In this document: positions 44,056 to 57,133 of the stretch, piece by piece
Layout of the letters: each line of letters opens with the position of its first letter
How positions within the stretch are numbered: the first letter of the stretch is position 1
From: Lamellibrachia satsuma
Lineage: Eukaryota > Annelida > Polychaeta > Sabellida > Siboglinidae
Direction: 5' to 3'
DNA: 64,000 nucleotides
Assembly: GCA_033239005.1 (NCBI GenBank)
Contig: BSQZ01000005.1
Span: 3,119,001-3,183,000 of the forward strand
Notes under the pieces: model-generated
Told to the model about the DNA's origin: nothing
Database searches by the model: none
Seen by the model: the letters and a program-made list of their open reading frames with translations, nothing else
Made by a program: the position numbers and the translations under genes

Positions 44056-45292
44056 AAAAAACGCGTGGATCGCAAAGCAAGTGTCACTCATACACGTTAC
44101 TGTTGTTACATTAACTGGATTATACACACATATACATGTTATATGCAGTGTGCATAACAATGTAGGTGTTCACAGCTTCGTATCTTAAGCTTTTAATTTT
44201 TAGTTACCAAAGAGGACTCATTCCCGGGATTCTTACATAACAAACAATTGTGAATGGAATATAAATTATTGAATCGAGTATGAAATAGTGAATGGCAATA
44301 TATATATATATATATATATGTAATGCGACTTCTGCTTGATTGAATGATACACACGTACGCACTCACGCACTCACATCCATATTTCAATGGATCGTACAAT
44401 ATTCATTAATTGCTCAAATAGGGCTGTGCCATAAAAATGTTACAAGATTGAACAAGATTGTCACCCAAGGCAAGACACCTAGATAGCCAGTGGACAAGGA
44501 AGCCAGTAGTTTATTGAGAGTCCAACAAGCTTTGTGTAACCCGCCCTTCTGATATATTTGTTATTTTTGTTTGACACTGCTAGCATTTGCAGTACAGGTT
44601 ATAAATAATTACGTTATGCTTCACAAGTGAAATAAAACGTTCACAATCGCGGTTAAATAAATGTTGTTCTTTCAGTCATTATCAGCACACAACTCGCTGA
44701 TTTAACTTCTACTTGGAATAAACCCTTATACTATATAGTGAATATAGAAATATAGTGTGGCTGCATGAGATAATATTATGTGGGCATACCAAAAAACAAT
44801 GAAGTGGTTAAAAAGTAATTTTTGTTCACATCTCTTTGATTTTGTCTTTTTAACACCCGATTTTTGGACGATGTGTCTGCTGGTGAACTTCCAACCAACT
44901 ACTGTCGATGGTATCGCCATATATGTGCTACGTTTTCGTAAAACAACTCTGTAACAACTTGGTCCTGTATACCACTAGCCCCAGTCTCCCATATAAACTA
45001 CACCAGAGTGTACGTGCGAAGTATAAAACAAATATAATGACTACCTTTTCGTTTACATATGTAAAACAGTTAACAAATTCATGGTGTTTTATTCTTGCCA
45101 TCGCCCATTCTCTTGACAATTCAATCAATTATACAGTTTGAACTTGTGTAATCATACATCTCGATCCACACCACCAGGATGGGATTGTGCGAACACCTCC
45201 TGTGCATCACAGCGATTAATTCGTTGCTTCCGGCAAAGGTCCAGAAACTTGGCGCGACATGCATGAAACGCCAGCTTTGTAATCGTCCCACA
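44056..45292. other. Non-coding host DNA (unit 2)
   Basis: Counterpart of 15093-16315, including a (TA)n tract at about 44299-44320, the CR1 3' UTR fragment at about 44450-44560 and the 77-codon frame at 44908-45141. No gene is recognised. Confidence 0.5.
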
Positions 45293-45674
45293 GTCACTTA
45301 ACAACGCGGATGGAATAATTATTAATGTTGTGTTTGTGTTGATAAATGCGTTTCCAGAACCAGCATAGTCACCCATGCTTCCATACTGCGGCGAAACTGA
45401 AACGAAAAAAAAGTGGGTGTGGCCCAATGCCCCCCCAATAAGTCACTGTCCACAACGTCATATGGCCGTAGACTTTTATAAAAGTCACTTAACAACGCGG
45501 ATGGAATAATTATTAATGTTGTGTTTGTGTTGATAAATGCGTTTCCAGAACCAGCCTAGTCACCCATGCAACCATATTGCGGCGAAACTGAAACGAAAAA
45601 AAAGTGGGTGTGGCCCAACCCCCCCCCCCAATACGTCACTGTCCACAACCACATTACCAGTATCAACCGAGAAG
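45293..45674. repeat. 191-bp tandem duplication with a 5S-derived junction
   Basis: GTCACTTAACAACGCGGATG starts both 45293 and 45484. The first copy ends in AACGTCATATGGCCGTAGAC TTTTATAAAA (split here), a segment belonging to the 5S pseudogene about 1.1 kb away, before jumping back to the start of the second copy. Unit 1 has one copy at this place (about 16317-16500) and no 5S insert. Confidence 0.85.
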
Positions 45675-46310
45675 TTGACGAGAACATTAAAATAGCCGTG
45701 ATGTGTGACGTCACACGTGGCGCTGACATACGTTTTCATAGAGAATAATTGTCTTTCTATGGGCTACTGCTTTGGCGATTGTTTTTCACACTATTTTTTA
45801 AGCCTGACAACAGCTGCCAACAGGTGGAAAGTCACTAAAAATGCACCGACAACAAGAATCCATTTGCGTTTAGTAGTGGCTACCACGATGGTAAGGCGTG
45901 ATGGGGGGGGGAGCAAAAGGGCGCCACCTCGTAGAGTGTCAAGAAATAATTCTGAATTGATGAAAAAATCCGGTCGAAATAAACGGCGTTGTCCGGGCAC
46001 CAAGATGTGCTCATGCCATCGTTATGGTAGGAACAACACCGAACAGATTATATTCTTTGGCAGCGATTGACAAGAGATATTCCTCGTTATATGTTCATCA
46101 ACGCATGTTAGCACAGTTAGGACACAGCGGTGGTTGTTAGGCTGATGATCCATTTGTCACCAGTGTTTTGATCAACCAAACAGGCGCAAACCTCGTGAAC
46201 TGATTCCACCATCGCTCTGTCGTTCAAATACACTGTACAGTGTATATTTTCACGTTTTCACTCGCAATTTTATGGTAATAGAGTTTTCTATACATGCTTA
46301 GCGATTTAAC
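45675..46310. other. Non-coding host DNA (unit 2)
   Basis: Counterpart of 16500-17135. The short frame 45705-46070 is shared with unit 1 but not recognised. Confidence 0.45.
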
Positions 46311-46534
46311 AGGGTTCCCGGTTGTGATGACGTCTCAATGGGATGACTCGAGCGGGGGAACACTGGGCAACCGTATATGGCAAGAATGTGTTTAGATACG
46401 GTATAGGTGCACTGCTTCGTCGTTGAGCATTGCAGTGGGCTTGTTATCGAAAATAAGCGTGCGTTTGCGTCCACTTCACTATACAAGTATGTCCGATCGA
46501 GAACATGTGTAAAAACATGTTGTAAAAAAAAATT

Positions 46535-46607
46535 AAGTGTACAACACCCGGCATTCCCAGGCGGTCACCCATCGAATAAACGTTGCGTTCAACGTCATAT
46601 GGCAGAC
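46535..46607 (-). pseudogene. 5S rRNA pseudogene, unit 2 copy
   Basis: Same internally deleted 5S structure as 17370-17445. The 5' end has lost three bases (GTCTGCCATATG instead of GTCTACGGCCATATG). Confidence 0.8.
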
Positions 46608-46824
46608 TTTTATAATATTTTTGCTCAGTATTATTAGTCAGCCAACGATGTAGGGGTGGTAAACCGAACATAAGTAATAATTCAGAATCCACAAACTTAT
46701 TACGTGTTATATTGATCGGATCACCCAGGACTAACGGCGCGTTTGAGGTGAGCATCCATCGAAACGCAGTTGATTCGACGGGCACCCCAAATCTACCAGA
46801 GAATGTTTTCTTTACCGGCCTGAT

Positions 46825-47405
46825 ATAACAAGGTTCTCGATTGTGGTGACGTCACAGTGGGATGACTCACGCGCTGGGAACACTGGGCAACCGTACAAGG
46901 CACGAAGGCCTATGTGTGTGGACACTGTGCGGCTGAATTCCTGCGCCGCTGTGCGTTGCAACGGGTTTATTATTGAAAAGAAGCGTATGTTTGCGTCCAT
47001 TTAACTATACAGTGTAAACGTATGTCAGAACGACAATAAAGAATGTATCATGTTAGTAGCCCCTACAAGATTTTTGAGGGAGCCCCGTAGACGGCTGAAA
47101 ACGAAAACAGAAATAAGCGTTTTTAGATTCTTGATATACTTCTGAAATAACCGTCAGGATTATGCAAATATATAATAAATGACAATCAGAACAGATTAAA
47201 AGCATATGCCGTATGTGTAATTGATACAATATTTTACTTTTGGAAAATTTAACAAGGTTTACATTGAAAAAATACGTTGGATAAAACAGCAAGTACCCTG
47301 ATAATTAACGATAACAACATTGCAGTATGTACACTTAAATTGCTCACTAGGCGACGTTGTCATTCCGATGTTGCATATACGACTCAGCGTTTGTGCGTTG
47401 CTGCT
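46825..47405. other. Non-coding host DNA downstream of copy C
   Basis: Second member of the 200-bp direct repeat pair (about 46825-47012), then AT-rich sequence matching 17850-18234. No gene is recognised. Confidence 0.45.
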
Positions 47406-47410
47406 TTATT
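47405..47410 (-). promoter_or_regulatory. AATAAA overlapping the stop codon, copy C
   Basis: AAAATAAAGC on the minus strand; stop and polyadenylation signal share bases. Confidence 0.55.
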
Positions 47411-49219
47411 TTGTACACACGACACATGTGATTTCCCATCCTTCTATATAACTGGGACACGGCAGCGATCCACCGCAAGTAGCCTCGGTGACGTAGAAAA
47501 GGGCACCATCCTTATTCGCCCCTCCACCTAGCATAACTTCCGGGGCGTTGTCCATACAGACGTAGGTTGTTCGGCCTTTGTGTGTGTGACGTTCCGCCAT
47601 CAAGTAGCCAGAATACTCTTTTGTCCACCCGTCTGGACAGGTCAGTTTGGCCGGAATCATCAGTTTCGTTGGTCGGCTGGTCACAAGGCACACGGCACAC
47701 GGGACGTCGTTGTCGTGCAGCGACTGCGCGTTAGCGTTGGAGAACGGGTCATTTGAATGTATTTCGTATTCAGCGCCGTACAAATAGGCGCCGGACTGGA
47801 AGCCTGCCGTGGTTTTCGGTCCCCATTCAGGGTCTCTTGGCATGCAAAGATAATTCGAGCCACCACCGCTCTGTGTATGGGATGACCCGGCTACGACACC
47901 TTGAACAACAATACAGCCGAAGATGTTTAATCGTACAATCTTCAAAAGAATATCAGGTATGCCTCATAGGGGCCTACATGCATATTTTACCTGCTTTCAC
48001 CATTAAGACATTGCGAGAGGTGCGAAACAGGCACTGTCTAAGGGAACTTCGGAAGACATATGAATACAATAAAAATATTGATAGAAATATGTTTTTTTCT
48101 CTAAAGAAAGCAGAACTAGAGGACATGAAGTAAAGTTAGTGAAGGATCAGTGTAAATTGGATATCAGGAAGTACTCATTCTCACAGAGGACAGTAAATGA
48201 ATGGAACAAATTATCTACGGATTGTATAACCGCTAGCAGCGTGAATATGTTTAAAAACAGGTTGGACACATATCTCAGGAGGGCGGGTTACACGTAGACG
48301 AACAATGATGGACTCTCAATAAGTAAATGGCTTCCTTGTCCACTTGCCATCTGGACCTTTGGCTTGGATGGCAAATCTTGTTAAATTTTGTTAAATAAAA
48401 ATATGAAACAAATATAATAAACATCGTAGCTTCATCGAGTTTACTAGAAATACATAGACTTAATCAACAACAGAGAACACTACAGGGCTAAAATACTTGC
48501 CCCAGTAGAGTAGCTGTGAGCCAGTTCCCGAACACATCTTCCGTCCCCACCGGATGTACACAGCGCCTCCTCTCTGCGACCGTTGATTGTCAGTGCCTGA
48601 AGAGTTAGTTCGTGCAACAATAATATTCTCTGAAGTACTCGCTGTATGATGACTATTATATAATTTCAGATATCATTTATTTCAAGACTTAAATATTTTG
48701 TTGACTGCTTTCATGTATTTAGTGTTGTGTCATGCAGTTACTTTTACGGTGTCACGTGTGCAGATCTGGAAATAAGATTCTAGTCAGGCTTGGGTAGACT
48801 GCGATAGAAAAATGTCGCCGTATAATCATCAAGGTTAGACAAGTTGGAGAAAAATACAACGGATGCTGACGAAAAGAGATATGTGAAAATATTTACACTG
48901 AAATACCAAGCTTACATCAACAGGAGAGAATTGTTATTAGTAAGAACATGTAAAACAGATGGCGATACCCACTGGTCTCGTCTTGTGACTTGTCTTTTAC
49001 GTCGTCGATTTTCACTTCCAGTTGGTGCATGGTCGCTCTCAGACTGTCCACGACGGCTCTCAGTTCCACGACGTCCCGCATTCGTTGACTGACACAGACG
49101 TCACGGAAGGTGTAGGTGCACAGCCCGTCGTTAGACACTGCTCCCCTCGTGAGCTGACCGAGGGCGTCCCCGCCAAAGACGGCGAAGAGAAACGCCAATT
49201 GAACGTATGTCGTCATCAT
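47406..49219 (-). CDS. Secreted short-chain collagen C4-like protein, copy C (3 exons), shortened coiled coil
   Basis: Exons on the minus strand are 49219-48973, 48596-48501 and 47899-47406, all phases conserved, about 278 residues. Signal peptide MMTTYVQLAFLFAVFGG. Exon 1 lacks 51 nt (17 codons) of the coiled coil compared with copies A and D, removing the QAQLTLVNKVVAAIPDL region between VVDSL and RATM in frame. Exon 2 has RWGRKMC as in copy A. Exon 3 is full length, with NDVPCAVC, CPDGWTKEYSGYL and GWEITCVVCTK. Shortening the stalk probably changes oligomerisation but not the C-terminal domain. Intron 2 has the GC donor and the CR1 fragment. Confidence 0.85.
48058..48400 (+). mobile_element. 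CR1-like 3' fragment in intron 2 of copy C
   Basis: Same insertion point and length as in copy A, with independent point changes including a frameshift after MFFSL. It marks A and C as duplicates of one gene. Confidence 0.9.
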
Positions 49220-51500
<2,281 letters not shown>

Positions 51501-51511
51501 GAAAAAATTGG

Positions 51512-51770
51512 ATGCTGGCCCAGGTAGTCCGCCATGGTGGTGCATCCCAGTCCTACAGTGTACAGCTTGACAATGGCTGTGTAGTTCGGCGAAACATATC
51601 ACAAATAAACACCACCAAGGAGACTGATCTGGATCTCTCACGTCACGATGTTTGTCCAATACAATGTTCGTGTCAGGAAGACGTGAGAAGATCAAAGATC
51701 AGCAGAAGAACAACTTGTTCGCCCGTCCGAGCCACTTCCTCCGCACCAACAAGTCGAACCTCCTGACCAG
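51512..51770 (+). pseudogene. Gypsy pol C-terminal remnant (unit 2 copy)
   Basis: Counterpart of 38575-38925, with the same GGASQSYSVQLDNGCVVRRN signature. Confidence 0.5.
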
Positions 51771-52344
51771 AACAGTGCCAGTCCGATGGTTGGGCACGGG
51801 GACAGCAATAGCGTCTCCCGACCGCCGCTAGGTTACAGTGAATAAAGAGTAATTCGCAAAGACGCTTTTCTTGTTTGTTCGATTAAGTGATCACCATTAT
51901 GAATAGTACCTGTGGACAATGGACATTGAGTGGAACAGACGACTGAAGTAGATCAGAACAAATGTGTGTACGCTACTGTGTCATGATTAAACGTGATGAC
52001 TTTGTTAAGTCTGCTACTGTCTTCAAGTTAATCAATAAACTTGACATTTACTTGGTCGAATCATCCGAGGAAATTACTATGTGAATAGATGCGTGTCGCC
52101 TAAAGCGTACGCGCTCCGGTACGAGTTGACAAAAAGTCAAAAGTTAATGAGTTAGAGACGGAAGCGTCCCGTTAGCCAAATTACATGTGTCGTAAAACCT
52201 TGAGGTTTAATCTTGACAAGTAAAGAAGAGAGGACCCTGTGTCGTTTATGTTTGGAGGAATCGTGGAAATTCGCTCCTAAATTCACGGGAACGAGGAACG
52301 CGGGAAAGAGAGACGTTAATTTTCTAAGTGAAGTCGATGGAGGG

Positions 52345-52394
52345 AGACGGAGACGGAGACGGAGACGGAGATGGAGACTGAAGACGGAGACGTG
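52345..52394. repeat. (GGAGAC)n short tandem repeat
   Basis: A hexamer run next to the miniature LTR element insertion. Confidence 0.85.
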
Positions 52395-52798
52395 TGATGG
52401 AGCGTTCGGCAGTTTACGGTAATGCCTAGCGGTCGACTGTATTAGCCGTTTGACTGTTGGCAGTTTATTCGTTCGATTAAGAGTTGTAGACTAAAATCAA
52501 TGTGTTGTTATCATTATAACTTTACAAATGGCGACCAGGAGGGGATGCGAATTCATGCACATTTGACAGTTAAGCTACGATTACAGTAGTATAACATTTG
52601 GGACCATGCATAGGATTATATGCGTGTAGTCTTATACGTATAATACAGTATGTATTTCAAGAATCAGCATAAGGATGTAGAACGAACTTTACAACAGTTA
52701 CGAGCTAATAGTAAAAAGGGGAGGAATGTAGCGTTCGGCAGTTTATTCGTCCGATTACAAACTGTAAAGCCAATGTGTTGTGGTCATTGCAACTTTAC
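52395..52798 (+). mobile_element. Miniature LTR retrotransposon (TRIM-like), about 404 bp
   Basis: Two direct repeats (52395-52526 and 52727-52798) begin TG and share GCGTTCGGCAGTTTA and a CAATGTGTTGT...AACTTTAC end. The first is followed by a primer-binding-like TGGCGACCAGGAGGGG (52529) and the second is preceded by a purine tract AAAAAGGGGAGGAA. The interior is only about 200 bp with no coding capacity. ACGTG occurs at both borders, inside a GT-rich microsatellite that is uninterrupted in units 1 (39462) and 3 (61810). The right LTR is shorter because of a deletion between GGCAGTTTA repeats. Confidence 0.8.
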
Positions 52799-54428
52799 GT
52801 GTGTGTGTGCGTGCGTGCGTGCGTGCGTGCGTGAGTGAGTGAGTGAGTGAGTGAGTGAGTGAGTGAGTGCGTGAGTGAGTGAGTGAGTGAGTGCGCGCGT
52901 GTGTGCGTGCGTGCGTGCGTGCGTGTGTGTGGAAAAATGTGAAGTTTCTTCCCCGGCGTCACGAAGAGTAGGACGAGAACTTGTCGTGCCTAAGCGAGTG
53001 CGAGAGACTGTGTCACCGGCGTGGATACGATTGGATATACTTTGTTTAAATATGAGTAATGTGCCATTATACTTATGTTTTTATTTACCTTTGATTACTG
53101 TGTCATATACGTACATCCAGTAGTAATCAGGAGTGTGACGTAATATGTTACCGCAAACCAGTCGATAGTATAATTGGAGGGTAGCGATTCGAAATACATA
53201 CTCAAAAGGGTTTCTCTGGGGAGTTACTACTATGTTTTTGGGAGTATCGAAACATATCTATATATTAAATACATCAATTCATTGTTGTGATCTATTGTGC
53301 GAACGTCATTTCACGAGCGTTGAATGTAACTTTGCGGCCCGCTCTTAGACAGAGGCACTTGTGAGCGAAGTTATCCACTTAGATCCGTGACACACACCCA
53401 TAGCATTGTTATATGCCCCTTAAACTGTGGGAAAACGTGTGGTTTTCACCACATTTGTTCAACAAGTATAGGTTCAATAGGTTCAATAAGTAGGTAGCAG
53501 CGTCATATATTCCATGGTTACGACAGCCAAACACATCGTCGTCAGTTGGTATGAAACGACAGACTTGTTCGTCTTAATGCTTTATTAGCACCTACTCAAA
53601 TCATGTTCTCTTTACGTTTATACAAAGAAACACATATTTACCTGATAACATTCAGGCAAATAACTTTTATTTCAACAAAGAACATGCATATAGAAATAAA
53701 GATGTCATTACTACATTACATAACTGTAAATTGTTGAAAAGGCAAGAAGGAGCTTAATACTAATATTACTTGCCATAATACTTCCATCCATTCCAAAATG
53801 TTCATTCAAACAAATTCAAGCAAAATCAGTTAGTAATTCATTATAAAAAATCAAATAAAACTTGGTAATACAAACCCTGCAACCAAAACCTCTATACAAT
53901 GCACTATTTGTTTTTCGAAGCGTCATTGACGTACACACTAAATCTACTTCTACGCAAGGTGGCGCTGCGAATGTACAATAACCACTGGCACCGCCTAGTT
54001 GGGTATCTCTAGCGGGACTGTCTTTGACATCGGTTTGGAGATGTTTACAATCATCAACAAGTTAAGGCTGCTTTTTAATATGCATACATTTTCGTGAGAT
54101 TATCCCGCATCATTACTAAAAATGATAGATCAACAGGCAACCATGGATTTTCTAGGTTATTGTAATGTAAAATGTATTGTAAAGATAATTGACAGTCAGA
54201 AAGGAAAACATATGCTGTATGTGTCACTGGTGCAATATTCCATTTTACTTTTGCACATTTGAACAATGCATTAAATGGAAAAAAACAGTTTGCATAAAGC
54301 TACAAGCACCCTAATAATTAACGACAACAACACTGCAGTAAGTGCAATTGAATTGCTCATTAGGCTACGTTGTCATTTTGGTATTGAGTTATGTTGCAGA
54401 TACGACTCAGTGTGGGTGGTTTTCCTAC
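52799..54428. other. Non-coding host DNA with GTGC/GAGT microsatellite
   Basis: The microsatellite spans 52799-52933, mixing GTGC and GAGT units. The rest matches 39550-41320. No gene is recognised. Confidence 0.5.
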
Positions 54429-54434
54429 TTTATT
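54429..54434 (-). promoter_or_regulatory. AATAAA overlapping the stop codon, copy D
   Basis: AAAATAAAGTAGG on the minus strand. Confidence 0.55.
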
Positions 54435-56037
54435 TTGTACACACGACACACGTGATTTCCCATCCTTCTACATAACTGGGACACGGCAGCGCTCCACCGC
54501 ATGTAGCCTCGGTGACGTAGAAAAGGGCGCCATCCTTATTCGCCCCTCCACCTAGGATAACTTCCGGGGCGTTGTCCATACAGACGTAGGTTGTTCGGCC
54601 TTTGTGTGTGTAATGTTCCGCCATCAAGTAGCCCGAATATTCCTTCGTCCACCCGTCTGGACAGGTCAGTTTGGCCGGGAACATCAGTTTCGTTGGTCGG
54701 GTGGTCACAAGACACACGGCGCACGGGACGTCGTTGTCGTGCAACGACTGCGCGTTAACTTTGGAGAACGGGTCGTTTGACTGTATTTCGTATTCAGCGC
54801 CGTACAAATGGCCGCCGGACTGGAAGCCTGCCGTGGTTTTCCCCCATTCAGGGTCTCTTGGCATGCAGAGATAATTCGAGCCACCACCGCTGTGTGTGAA
54901 GTGTGGCCCGGCTACGACACCTTGAACAACAACAAATTTGCAATCTTCAAAAGAATATCAGGTGTGTTTTATAAATGCTAATTCTATCTGCTTTCGACAT
55001 TTCTTTAGGCATTTTGAGAGAAGTGCAAAATGTGCACCTTTTTATTACACGCTTTGCTTTTTGACGATACCGAAAACATGTAAGTACAGTAAAATTATTA
55101 AAAAAATAATAATGAACGGCGTAGCATCGTCAGATCTTTGAGAAATACATAAACTTCATTAACAACAAAGAACTCTGTATTCGGCTAAAATACTTGCCCC
55201 AGTAGAGCAGTTCCGTGACATTTCCCGAACACGTCTTCCGTCCCCACCGGATGTACACAGCGCCGCCTTTCGACGAATGTTGATTGTCAGTTACTGAAAA
55301 GTTAGTTCGAACTACAATAATATTTATGGAAGTACTCACTATATGAGTACAATGGCACTATTGAAAATACAATTTATTTCATGTATGTGTCATGCCGGCT
55401 GCTATGGGAATTAGGTACTGGTGTGGCTTGAATCGATTGCCGATGTAAGCTCCATGTAACTAATCAGTTAATTCTGACCGGTTTGTGTATTGTACTACTT
55501 TGTTAATATAAACTAATGTTTGTTATCATTTGCATTGGGACACTACTATATTATTATACAAAATGTCGTAATAACATTGTGATTTCTAGGAGGAAGCCCG
55601 TTTCTTCCGACAACATGGGCACTCCGCCGCAAGACGGTGAGTAGTGTAGGTAGAAAGAGATAGTATGTGCCACCAACCTTACAGCACCAGGAGAGAAGTG
55701 TCATTAGTAAGAAGATGTATAACAGATGACGTTACCCACCGGTCTCCTCTTGTGTCTTGTCTTTTACGTCGTCAATTTTCACTTCCAGTTGTTTCATGGT
55801 CGCTCTCAGATCAGGTATAGCGGCGACGACCTTGTTGACCAAAGTGAGCTGCGCCTGTAGACTGTCCACGACGGCTCTCAGTTCCATGACGTCCCGCATA
55901 CGCTGACTGACACAGACGTCACGGAAGGTGTAGGTGCACAGCCCGTCGTTAGATACTGCTCCCCTCGTGAGCTGACCGAGGGCATCCCCGCCAAAGACGA
56001 CGAAGAGAAACGCCAGTTGAACGTACGTCGTCATCAT
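54430..56037 (-). CDS. Secreted short-chain collagen C4-like protein, copy D (3 exons)
   Basis: Exons on the minus strand are 56037-55740 (298 nt), 55293-55198 (96 nt) and 54920-54430 (491 nt), giving a 294-residue protein. Exon 1: signal peptide MMTTYVQLAFLFVVFGG, then a Cys-containing segment and a full-length coiled coil. Exon 2: GGAVYIRWGRKTC. Exon 3: NYLCMPRDPEWG, NDVPCAVC, CPDGWTKEYSGYLMAEH and GWEITCVVCTK. The first donor is ACCG|GTGGGT. The second is TGGG|GCAAGT, the only choice that keeps frame with the AG|GTGTCG acceptor. No break is visible. This is the clearest reference copy. Confidence 0.9.
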
Positions 56038-56923
56038 GTTTACCAGTTGCTGAAGTCTGCTGTTTTCGTTCGTGTCGTCCCTTTAAGTATCGCGTTGACC
56101 CGATGTGTCACCAGCCACGTCGTAGGAGGTTCTCTACCGATAACAAACTGACTGAATGTTAGATTAGTTGCTTGAATAAAAAATGTATAAATTATATATA
56201 TCGAATCTATGCAATACAAATTTGGGGTGGTGGGAGTCGTACGGGCGTATTGTGTTGCCATATCCTCAAGTCGACGACAACTTGGTAGGCTTACTTATAT
56301 TTCCTAAATGAAAGATGAATACACTTTCTAAATGTGCGTACATCATAAGCAAACTATTTGGGAAAACCCAACGTAATACTCCTTGTGAAAAAAAACCAGA
56401 ATAATATTTGACTTAAATTTGGGTCATTTGAGTCACCTCACCGTAGGGAGCCTCGACAACAACACACGAAGTGGATCCGGGAATTTGAATCACCCGTTCT
56501 ACCTCTTAAGTCCACAACCGCCTTGCACATGTTCTAAATTAATGAGAGTATTCTGGATTACACACTAATGTATTTGTGGCCTCGTTTTTTGTGGCACATA
56601 TCAGATGGCAAGTACCCGAGTACAGATTTCGCCTAAAGTAGCGAAGGTTAACAGAAAGGGCACACCCATATCGACGGCGAAGGATGGAGACAGAATTTAC
56701 ATTTAAATTGTAAACAAGCCATATGGTTCTAATCACACATGTCCGACAATGTGGATCATCGTGTTTCACTGGTATGGTAATGCAGAATGGTTTGCGTCTT
56801 AGTTTTCTTCGAATCGAAAATATACTGAGGAACATGGGGCAAACTGACGAATGGGGCAAGTTGCAAATTGCATAATAATTTTAAAACAAGGAACATATGG
56901 CAGCACCACGCAATGTTTAAAAA
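56038..56923. other. Upstream region of copy D
   Basis: The ACTTAAAGG box is at 56080-56087. From about 56310 the sequence resembles the region upstream of copies A and C (20630-21100), so the next unit begins here in fragmented form. No gene is recognised. Confidence 0.5.
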
Positions 56924-57133
56924 GATTCAACAAGATTTGCCATCCAAGCCAAAGGCCCAGGTGGCAAGTGGACAAGGAAGCCATTGGCTTATCGAGAGTC
57001 CAACAATGTTCATCCACTTATAACCCGCCCTCCTGAGATATGTGTCAACCTTGTTTTTAAACATATTCACGCTGCTAGCAGTTGCACAATCTGTAGATAA
57101 TTTGTTCCATTCATTTGTTGTCCTTCTATGTTC
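56924..57133 (-). mobile_element. CR1-like 3' end fragment
   Basis: The minus strand encodes NEWNKLSTDC, SVNMFKNKVDTYLRRAGY and the family 3' UTR with GCCATCCAAGCCAAAGG. Strongly 5'-truncated. Confidence 0.85.

Noticed and set aside
55192..55200. GT donor (GGGGCAA|GTATTT) for intron 2 of the collagen-like genes
   Set aside because: It leaves two bases that no AG acceptor at the exon 3 edge can complete in frame; the GC donor three bases earlier fits exactly.
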